Origin: Thermodesulfovibrionales bacterium
GTDB taxonomy: Bacteria; Nitrospirota; Thermodesulfovibrionia; Thermodesulfovibrionales; SM23-35
Direction: 5' to 3'
Assembly (NCBI GenBank): GCA_022013235.1
Contig: JAKLQR010000201.1
Span: forward strand, 1 to 6,007
DNA length: 6,007 nt
The position numbers and the translations under genes are program-made. Positions 1 to 4,849 of this stretch are shown piece after piece; the stretch's first letter is position 1, and the number at the start of each line of letters is the position of its first letter. The notes under the pieces were generated by a model. The model was not told the DNA's origin. It made no database searches and saw only the letters and a program-made list of their open reading frames with translations.

Positions 1-962
1 TCAACAAAGAATCTATATTCCCATGCCTTCCTCTTCGAAGGCCGTGATTCAATCTTTGTCAGGTTGATCTTTGCCTTTTTGAAAGGCTCAAGCACGCTGT
101 AAAGACTGCCAGGCTTATTCTTTACGGAAAACATCACCGATGTCTTGTCCCTTCCTGACTTTTTCGGAAATTCTTTTGATATGACGAGAAACCGTGTAAA
201 GTTATGCTTGCTGTCCTCTATGCTCTTCTCAACAAACTTGAGGTTATAAATCTCTGCTGCCAGTTCACTTGCGATTGCCGCAGCCTCATCGTCCCGTGAG
301 GCCAGTTCTGCCGCATTGGCAGTGCTCGTTGCTTCAATAATGGGCACCCCGGCCATATTCGCTGCAAGCCATCGCCTGCACTGCGCAGTAGGCGGAGAGA
401 AAGAATATATCTTCCTGATCTTCGTTTTGTCCCCGCTCTTTGACAGGAGATTATGGGTAATTTTCAGCATGACTTCGGCAGAAACCTTAAGGTCGTAGTC
501 CATGAACAGATCAAGGGTATAGCTGATAATTCCTTCGGTCGAGTTTTCTATCGGTACAACTCCAAAATCCGCCTTTTCGGCTTCGACCGCGTCAAACACC
601 TCTTTTATCGTAATCACAGGAACGATAACAGACGCTGAACCGAAATGCCGGATTGCAGCAAGATGGGTGAAAGTTGCGAGAGGACCAAGACAGCCGATCC
701 TGAGCGGTTCTTCAAGAGACAGTGAGGCAGAGAGGATCTCCCTGAAGATGACCTTCACCGCCTCGTTCGGGAACGGACCTTTATTCAGGGAGGTCAGCCG
801 TCCCAGTATTTCGCGCTCGCGCTCCGGGGAATAGAACTTCGCTTTCTCGTTCCTCTTGATATGCCCGATACCAAGGACGACTTTTGCCCTCTTATTCAAG
901 AGCGCGAGGACTTCATCGTCGATTCCGTCGATTTCTTTTCTTAATTTATCAAGTTCTTTCAT
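1..962 (-). CDS. pheA: Bifunctional chorismate mutase / prephenate dehydratase (P-protein), C-terminal end outside window
   Basis: It converts chorismate to prephenate and then to phenylpyruvate, the committed steps to phenylalanine, in the cytoplasm. 320 full codons are visible. Residues 1-80 are an AroQ-type chorismate mutase helix bundle with R8, R25, K36, R48 and E49 at the expected active-site positions. Residues 88-265 are the prephenate dehydratase domain: GPLATFTH at 93-100, VVPIENSTEG at 135-144, and the catalytic TRF at 256-258. The ACT regulatory domain begins near 272, with the ESRP phenylalanine-binding motif at 305-308; the frame leaves the window at FFV. The usual SHPQ-type loop is replaced by YSFSPPTAQC (186-195), which is odd. 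The ATG at 962 is chosen because an in-frame TAA lies 18 nt upstream and the mutase begins at once. No Shine-Dalgarno sequence precedes it at normal spacing. A promoter at 1043-1071 points to its own transcript. Family identity is secure. Confidence 0.95.
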   Translation of the reverse strand, partial: MKELDKLRKEIDGIDDEVLALLNKRAKVVLGIGHIKRNEKAKFYSPEREREILGRLTSLNKGPFPNEAVKVIFREILSASLSLEEPLRIGCLGPLATFTHLAAIRHFGSASVIVPVITIKEVFDAVEAEKADFGVVPIENSTEGIISYTLDLFMDYDLKVSAEVMLKITHNLLSKSGDKTKIRKIYSFSPPTAQCRRWLAANMAGVPIIEATSTANAAELASRDDEAAAIASELAAEIYNLKFVEKSIEDSKHNFTRFLVISKEFPKKSGRDKTSVMFSVKNKPGSLYSVLEPFKKAKINLTKIESRPSKRKAWEYRFFV

Positions 963-1006
963 ATGGCTAATATGTAATTAAAGAAAGAGAGTTCAGGAAT
1001 GATCAT
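959..1006 (-). CDS. Possible 15-codon leader peptide overlapping the pheA start
   Basis: The frame reads MIIPELSFFNYILAI and stops with TGA at 961-959, sharing ATGA with the pheA start codon. It contains two Phe and one Tyr. It lies inside the predicted 5' leader of pheA, and pheA itself lacks a nearby ribosome-binding site, so translational coupling is conceivable. Against it: the only strong ribosome-binding-like sequence, GGAGG at 1027-1023, is 16 nt from this ATG, too far for ordinary initiation. A frame this short can arise by chance. I see no attenuator hairpin with a T-run. Speculative. Confidence 0.2.
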   Translation of the reverse strand: MIIPELSFFNYILAI

Positions 1007-1042
1007 CGAACAAAACGCTTGTCCTCCAAAGTTTAGAGATTA

Positions 1043-1071
1043 ATATTACCCATTTTTGCTTATTTTTTCAA
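1043..1071 (-). promoter_or_regulatory. Predicted sigma-70 promoter for pheA
   Basis: On the minus strand the -35 box TTGAAA (1071-1066) and the -10 box TAATAT (1048-1043) are separated by exactly 17 bp. Each box is a one-base miss from consensus. The predicted transcription start is near 1036, giving a pheA leader of about 75 nt. The site lies in the gap between the HD-GYP operon and pheA, so pheA need not depend on read-through. Confidence 0.65.
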
Positions 1072-1114
1072 TTGTTTGTTAAAAATTACGGGATGAAAAC
1101 AAGTATTGCTGCTG

Positions 1115-1228
1115 TTATTTGTCCCGAAGGCTCCGGGCACCCACGATGTTCCAGTACCTGACCACAAAGCATTTGCCATTTTTGATTGTTTCGATCCGCA
1201 AGAGTACGGAAACCCCTACAGCGATCAT
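1115..1228 (-). CDS. 37-codon frame overlapping the HD-GYP gene end; possibly its frameshifted C-terminal tail
   Basis: The ATG shares ATGA with the TGA of the HD-GYP gene, a classic coupled arrangement. The 37 residues start with a hydrophobic run (MIAVGVSVLLRI), then a KNGKCFVVRYW stretch, and end RSLRDK. I do not recognise it as an independent protein. Read further upstream in the same frame, the codons give INSFGTL directly before the Met. Many HD-GYP proteins continue after the last helix with a tail of the kind 'F-x-x-x-G-x-x-P-x-G-x-x-V-x-L ... G-x-x-x-V-V'. The segment FGTLMIAVGVSVLL...NGKCFVV resembles that tail, so it may be the original end of the neighbouring gene, now out of frame. 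The alternatives are a genuine small coupled gene or chance. Confidence 0.3.
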   Translation of the reverse strand: MIAVGVSVLLRIETIKNGKCFVVRYWNIVGARSLRDK

Positions 1229-2331
1229 GAGAGTGCCAAATGAATTGATCGTATAAAGTTATTTATGAGGAAAGGATTGAACAACCCTTCATCTTTTGTT
1301 TTCATTAAGGAGAGAACTTCCTTTACTTCCAAAACTCTCATCTCTGGTCTTGCATTTCTCAGTGCGTCAAAGTAATCAGAAATTGCGGTCATCTGACTGC
1401 AAATGTGCTGCCTGTAATTAGGAATCGCGTGCTGGGGATATCCTTTGCCGTCATATCTGAGATGGTGTTCAAATGCTACGATGGGGGCCAGACGTGTCAG
1501 TCCGTCTATCCGTGTAAGATACTGAGCTCCATAGACTGGATGAAGCATTCTCCCTTCTTCTTGTAACTCACCTCCACCTTCCTGCTTCATCTGGTCTTTC
1601 GGAATAAGGAGCTTTCCGATATCATGGAAAAGTGCGGCAATACCTATATCAGAAAGTGAATCTTCCCGTATCCCGAGGGTCCTGGCCTGAAACATGGTAA
1701 GGACCGCCACATTGTTTGCATGCGTATAATAGGAATCACCGGGAGAACTGACAGGGCTCATGATATTCAGGATACCGATCTCTTTTTGCATCATGATGAT
1801 GAAGTGCCTCACAAGCTCCTGAAAGTCTGCGACATTGAGTCTCTTGAACGGGGATACCTTCAGGTATCCCTCTCTCGTTTTTTGTCTCAGTTCAGAGGTC
1901 ACAGAGGAGAACTCGCCATCCGTGGAATCAATATTCATATTCATTCTGTCAATTTCAATATCGACCACCCCGATCTTTATATGCGGACAGGAGAGAGGCT
2001 TTTTGTCTGCTGTCGCGATATCAGAGACAAATTGTCTCAATTCTGAAAGAGTAATTCCTTTCACAATGTCAATGCGGGAAATTCCTTTCCTCATGAGCCG
2101 CTTTACCAGGGTTGAACCATGTGTCCCTGTGTCTCTCAAAGGGTTCTCGTTCACAATAAGTTCGTCCTCCACAATCACCATTTCAAAACGCCCTGACTGT
2201 TTCAGCAGTGTATCGAGAATGGAAAACGATTTCCCGATAAGTTCCTCGACAGAAGCATGTTGTTTCGAGTAAAGCATGCAACTCGAAATAGAAGACATGA
2301 GTATTACTATAAAACCCTTAACGGTTTCCAT
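1225..2331 (-). CDS. HD-GYP domain protein, probable c-di-GMP phosphodiesterase with N-terminal module shared with the HEAT protein
   Basis: 368 residues, cytoplasmic by sequence. Residues 1-130 are a module also present at the start of the neighbouring HEAT-repeat protein (LYSKQH at 20-25, VEDELIV at 54-60, KGITLSELRQF at 91-101). Residues 140-200 are a linker helix region. The HD-GYP domain spans about 200-363: H204, HDIGK at 236-240, H264, HH at 289-290, DGKGYP at 294-299 and D319, which is the full metal and GYP set. HD-GYP enzymes of this kind hydrolyse c-di-GMP to pGpG or GMP. The position four before H204, a Glu in trinuclear-metal members, is S200, so a binuclear centre is more likely (inference). 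The start at 2331 overlaps the HEAT gene by 14 nt and is backed by the shared module starting near residue 7; an AAGAGGA lies 12 nt upstream, rather far. The C-terminus ends abruptly at LALS, and a frameshift is possible. Confidence 0.92.
   Translation of the reverse strand: METVKGFIVILMSSISSCMLYSKQHASVEELIGKSFSILDTLLKQSGRFEMVIVEDELIVNENPLRDTGTHGSTLVKRLMRKGISRIDIVKGITLSELRQFVSDIATADKKPLSCPHIKIGVVDIEIDRMNMNIDSTDGEFSSVTSELRQKTREGYLKVSPFKRLNVADFQELVRHFIIMMQKEIGILNIMSPVSSPGDSYYTHANNVAVLTMFQARTLGIREDSLSDIGIAALFHDIGKLLIPKDQMKQEGGGELQEEGRMLHPVYGAQYLTRIDGLTRLAPIVAFEHHLRYDGKGYPQHAIPNYRQHICSQMTAISDYFDALRNARPEMRVLEVKEVLSLMKTKDEGLFNPFLINNFIRSIHLALS
1851..1870 (-). repeat. Perfect inverted repeat inside the HD-GYP gene (8-bp arms, 4-nt loop)
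   Basis: GGGATACC (1851-1858) and GGTATCCC (1863-1870) are exact reverse complements around TTCA. In the HD-GYP mRNA this would be a stable hairpin with loop UGAA, placed at codons for about residues 154-160, between the N-terminal module and the HD-GYP domain. No T-run follows on the minus strand. On the plus strand TTTTTT begins about nine bases after the stem, too far for a normal terminator. It could affect translation or mRNA stability, or be codon chance. Confidence 0.5.
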
Positions 2332-4474
2332 CTAAGCTATGATTCCTCTTTACACGGCGTGATTCTGTTCTTATCACTTCGTTTTTAGAATTTAATCCCT
2401 CCTCTATCAGATCCCGAACCGATTCATATGGATAGCTTTTGAGGGTCTTATATATCTCTTCTCTCAGTCGCTCGGTAATCCCCCGGTACAAAATGCTCTT
2501 GCCTGCAAGCGACGTCCGCAAGACTTCCACAGCCTGCGGATCGCCTATTTCTCCAAGGGCACGTATTATCGGGATCTTGTCCTGTATGTCAGAGCCGCTG
2601 ATTTCCTGTTTTTGAAGTAATGCGATTACCCCCCCGACAACCTCTTTGGTTCTGAAAGAACTGGCGAGCAAAACAGCCTGGTGAATCTTTTCTCTTTCTT
2701 TTGAGTCTAAAAACTCCCTGAGCATTTCAATAGCATAGCTATCTCCGGTACTCAGTAAACATTTCATGGCAGCAAGACTTACTTTAGGATTCTCATTCCG
2801 GCAGTAAGGTTTTATCTCTTCAGCCACTTCTTTACTGTCCGTCTCTGCAAGCATATAGAGCATATTCCTTTTCACGAACCACCTTTTGTCGGCAAGTCTT
2901 TTCAATGCTTCGGGGATAAGCTCATCGCCAAATTGTTTGAGCAGATCCATGAGAAACCGTCTGATAACCTGAGAATCTTCTTCGGCAAGCGCATCCATAA
3001 AATAGGGGATGAGTTTCTGCCTGTAGTACTTGCAGATCATTGCTACCTCTCTTCGCTTCTGTCTTCCCAAAATTCTGAGAGAATCAACCAAGAGGGCGAT
3101 GAAATCAGAAGAATGATAATACTCAAGAGCATCTGTATTGATGTCCGGAAATCTGTAGAGGGCTTTGTTCATTTCAAGGATTTTGAGGATCTCGACAAAC
3201 TGTCCGAATTGACCAAGCCATAATAATTGCTCCGTCTGTCTCCTCATAATATTCACCAAAGACCGGTATTCTATCTCTGATACTGTTTCGGAGCGCAGGA
3301 GTTCAAGGACAATCTGATTGAATTTCTGGTCAATACGCTCATCGAAGAACTCGTATTCAAGTTCAATGAGCTGTGAAGTTTTCAGGTCCGATGTATTCAG
3401 AACAAAGAGTTGCTGAATATCCTGCTGATATTTGTCAGACAGTAATTTCTCAAAATTCTCCTTCTTGAGCAACTCTGCACTGTCCGGGGGGAGAAACACA
3501 TCATCAAGGACAAGTGTTTCGTGCAATTGAACATCGCCGATATACCCGTGCGAACCGGGAGTCAACCTGGCGATAAGGTCCATCAGATTTTGCGGCACAG
3601 CGATTCTCTGTTCATTTGCAGCGTCCAGGAAAGCGATGATATCTTCAAACGGCATCTCTGCCAATGCTCGATTTGCCAAGTCGATATCTTGTGAGAATGT
3701 CCTCACCGAAGAAGAGAGAAACTTCTTCTGCAGATCAGGTTTTAACCGATTGATAAATTCGAACATGCGTTTGCAATCCTGCCCCGAAAAAGATCTTTGC
3801 GGAGAACTTCTCATGTACGCAGTAATGACCCTGTCATAAGTTTCTTCTTTGATTTCCGCATCCGAAAACTTATTCAACAAATTCGAGAATGTTTCCGGAG
3901 GGATATCTCTGACAGCATCGGTGATATTTTCAGTTTGCAGTGTATTTTTGATCAAGCCGTATATATATTTCTCCCACAGGGGTATCTCTTTCGTCGTCTG
4001 ATCATTCTCGCTGGTTTTGAAAGAAAAGGTTCCATAATCAATGAAAACGACCGCAACATGGGGGAAGTTGTTTTTTTCGAATACTTCCCTTACTTTTGTT
4101 ACCGGCAAATGATCCATCTTCTCCAGGATGAAACAATTGAACTGATACAGCTCATCTTTTGTCAATCCATCTTTGAATGTTACCGAAGCGATGTGTATCT
4201 TGTTCAGGTTTAAAGCAAATTCCTGATAAACCGGATTTTTCTTATCCAGCTGATATTCATCGACGATGATTGTGTCTTTTGCTATACCGAAAGTGATTTC
4301 AGGCCTGAACTGAAACAGTTGCTTGAGAAAGTCAAAGGCCCTCGTTAATGATCGCTCCATCGAGGGATGTTCTTGAGGATAAATCGCTACATTCCGGCGT
4401 GCAATATTCAGCTCAATGATGGCATAGCTCAGGAGTTTTGCATCGAGCGGTATTTTTTTGTTCTTATCGTTCAC
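2318..4474 (-). CDS. HEAT-repeat scaffold protein with N-terminal signalling-type module
   Basis: 718 residues with no signal peptide or membrane segment. Residues 14-150 form an alpha/beta module homologous to the start of the downstream HD-GYP protein (YPQEHPSMERS at 32-42, IAKDTIIVDE at 64-73, KDGLTKDELYQF at 101-112). Residues 165-475 are mostly helical and I cannot assign a domain. Residues 480-705 are HEAT-type helical repeats, clearest at 517-545 (IPEALKRLADKRWFVKRN) and 634-656 (IPIIRALGEIGDPQAVEVL). No catalytic motif is visible; a protein-binding scaffold or adaptor is the likely role (inference). Start: the GTG at 4474 is preceded by AGGGA with a 10-nt gap, and the shared module supports it. 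It is the first gene of a two-gene operon, overlapping the HD-GYP start by 14 nt, so the two products are probably made together and may act together. Confidence 0.85.
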   Translation of the reverse strand: MNDKNKKIPLDAKLLSYAIIELNIARRNVAIYPQEHPSMERSLTRAFDFLKQLFQFRPEITFGIAKDTIIVDEYQLDKKNPVYQEFALNLNKIHIASVTFKDGLTKDELYQFNCFILEKMDHLPVTKVREVFEKNNFPHVAVVFIDYGTFSFKTSENDQTTKEIPLWEKYIYGLIKNTLQTENITDAVRDIPPETFSNLLNKFSDAEIKEETYDRVITAYMRSSPQRSFSGQDCKRMFEFINRLKPDLQKKFLSSSVRTFSQDIDLANRALAEMPFEDIIAFLDAANEQRIAVPQNLMDLIARLTPGSHGYIGDVQLHETLVLDDVFLPPDSAELLKKENFEKLLSDKYQQDIQQLFVLNTSDLKTSQLIELEYEFFDERIDQKFNQIVLELLRSETVSEIEYRSLVNIMRRQTEQLLWLGQFGQFVEILKILEMNKALYRFPDINTDALEYYHSSDFIALLVDSLRILGRQKRREVAMICKYYRQKLIPYFMDALAEEDSQVIRRFLMDLLKQFGDELIPEALKRLADKRWFVKRNMLYMLAETDSKEVAEEIKPYCRNENPKVSLAAMKCLLSTGDSYAIEMLREFLDSKEREKIHQAVLLASSFRTKEVVGGVIALLQKQEISGSDIQDKIPIIRALGEIGDPQAVEVLRTSLAGKSILYRGITERLREEIYKTLKSYPYESVRDLIEEGLNSKNEVIRTESRRVKRNHSLDGNR

Positions 4475-4665
4475 AGCTTATTATTCCCTAATATGCTCAC
4501 AGGAACAACAAGAAAATATATTACCGAGAGACAGAATTTCTCCTGCGTAATATCCTGCAAGCACCTTGTTGGATCTGTCATGCCAGCCTTCTCCGGCAAT
4601 CCTTTGTTTGCCCTTCCGTTTAAACCAAAGCCTGAGAGGAGAGGTATCCATAGCAGGGAAGGCAC
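4471..4665 (-). CDS. Doubtful 64-codon frame in the leader of the HEAT-HD operon
   Basis: It starts with GTG at 4665 and ends with TGA sharing GTGA with the HEAT gene start. The product has two hydrophobic stretches (PSLLWIPLLSGFG near the start, IYFLVVPVSILG near the end) and two Cys. I do not recognise it. The same frame is open further upstream to a TAG at 4716-4714 and reads KKALILGAILTTIVPSLL, like a signal peptide lacking a start codon; in front of the TAG it reads ATG-A-R-F-Y. Its middle is made of the palindromic repeat-like element at 4571-4602, which argues against a conserved protein. It has no ribosome-binding site at the right distance. It may be a degraded secreted-protein gene or chance. 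Confidence 0.2.
   Translation of the reverse strand: MPSLLWIPLLSGFGLNGRANKGLPEKAGMTDPTRCLQDITQEKFCLSVIYFLVVPVSILGNNKL
4571..4602. repeat. Palindromic intergenic element, possibly a dispersed repeat
   Basis: The 32-bp segment runs from GGATCTGTCATG to CGGCAATCC, with ends that are partly complementary (GGAT/ATCC). It has a central stem TGCCAG / CCGGCA (five of six pairs) around CCTTCT. The 'TGTCATGCC...GGCAATCC' style resembles short imperfect palindromes that are scattered between genes in many proteobacterial and Nitrospirota genomes. Only one copy is present in this window, so repeat status is inference from style. Confidence 0.35.
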
Positions 4666-4710
4666 GATTGTCGTAAGAATCGCTCCCAGAATAAGGGCTT
4701 TTTTATATTT

Positions 4711-4739
4711 ATTCTAATAAAATCTCGCCATTTTTTCAC
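4711..4739 (-). promoter_or_regulatory. Predicted promoter for the HEAT-HD operon
   Basis: On the minus strand GTGAAA (4739-4734, four of six to consensus) and TAGAAT (4716-4711, five of six) are 17 bp apart. The start of transcription would be near 4704. Its -35 box overlaps the dyad at 4738-4755 by two bases. It is weaker than the opposing promoter and may need an activator. Confidence 0.4.
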
Positions 4740-4755
4740 CCTACTCAGGTAGGGT
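4738..4755. promoter_or_regulatory. Candidate operator: perfect dyad between two divergent -35 boxes
   Basis: ACCCTACTCAGGTAGGGT has 7-bp perfectly complementary arms around TCAG. Its left end overlaps the minus-strand -35 box by two bases and its right end shares one base with the plus-strand -35 box. It has no T-run on either strand in the position a terminator needs, so a protein-binding site for a dimer fits better. The TAC...GTA layout is compatible with a LuxR/FixJ-type response regulator, but that is a guess. Confidence 0.55.
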
Positions 4756-4783
4756 TGACTGCTTATCCATATGGGGAGATAAT
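4755..4783 (+). promoter_or_regulatory. Predicted sigma-70 promoter for the GGDEF gene
   Basis: TTGACT (4755-4760) and GATAAT (4778-4783) are separated by exactly 17 bp, and each box matches consensus at five of six positions. The expected start of transcription is near 4790. The first base of the -35 box is the last base of the dyad, so a bound repressor would block it and a bound activator could touch polymerase. Confidence 0.7.
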
Positions 4784-4801
4784 TAATATATAAGGAATAT
4801 T

Positions 4802-4838
4802 CAGAAGCACTTCAGGTCCAAAGTGCAGAAATTTCTGC
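4802..4838 (+). promoter_or_regulatory. Structured 5' leader of the GGDEF gene: overlapping hairpins next to the ribosome-binding site
   Basis: GCACTT (4807-4812) pairs with AAGTGC (4821-4826) around an 8-nt loop. An exact 14-bp palindrome GCAGAAATTTCTGC lies at 4825-4838 and shares two bases with the first stem. In addition CAGAA (4802-4806) can pair with TTCTG (4833-4837) to lengthen the first stem across a bulge and break the palindrome. The GGAGG starts two bases later at 4840. It could be an RNA switch, or the palindrome could be a DNA operator. It does not match the c-di-GMP-I riboswitch pattern I know. Confidence 0.4.
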
Positions 4839-4849
4839 CGGAGGAACGC

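Larger units (their letters stand above)
4475..4849. promoter_or_regulatory. Divergent intergenic control region (375 bp)
   Basis: This gap separates the HEAT-HD operon (minus) from the GGDEF gene (plus). It holds, from left to right: the doubtful 64-codon frame with the palindromic repeat-like element, a predicted minus-strand promoter (4711-4739), a perfect dyad (4738-4755), a strong plus-strand promoter (4755-4783), and a structured leader ending in GGAGG at 4840-4844. The minus transcript would have an untranslated leader of about 230 nt, the plus transcript about 60 nt. No tRNA-like structure or known riboswitch was recognised. Confidence 0.7.

Noticed and set aside
316..638. Two plus-strand frames of about 60 codons
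   Set aside because: They lie wholly antisense to pheA, whose minus-strand frame shows all family motifs; no ribosome-binding site or recognisable domain.
1123..1137. Hairpin CCCGGAGCCTTCGGG (minus strand) as terminator of the HEAT-HD operon
   Set aside because: Only six pairs including a G-T, and followed by ACAAATAACAGC with no T-run.
1851..1890. Plus-strand hairpin plus TTTTTT as a rho-independent terminator
   Set aside because: The T-run begins about nine bases after the stem and no plus-strand gene precedes it.
1720..2272. Plus-strand frames of 108 and 145 codons
   Set aside because: Antisense to the HD-GYP gene; composition is the mirror of that coding frame and no family is recognisable.
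2933..4213. Plus-strand frames of 67 to 138 codons
   Set aside because: Antisense shadows of the HEAT-repeat gene.
4367..4717. Plus-strand frame of 116 codons across the HEAT gene start
   Set aside because: Starts antisense to the well-supported HEAT N-terminal module, has no ribosome-binding site and no recognisable product.
4738..4760. Dyad ACCCTAC/GTAGGGT as a terminator
   Set aside because: On the plus strand it is followed by TGACTGC and on the minus strand by GAAAAAATGG; neither has a T-run after the stem.
4790..4849. c-di-GMP-I (GEMM) riboswitch in the cyclase leader
   Set aside because: The leader is too short, and the conserved GEMM core and tetraloop-receptor elements are not visible.
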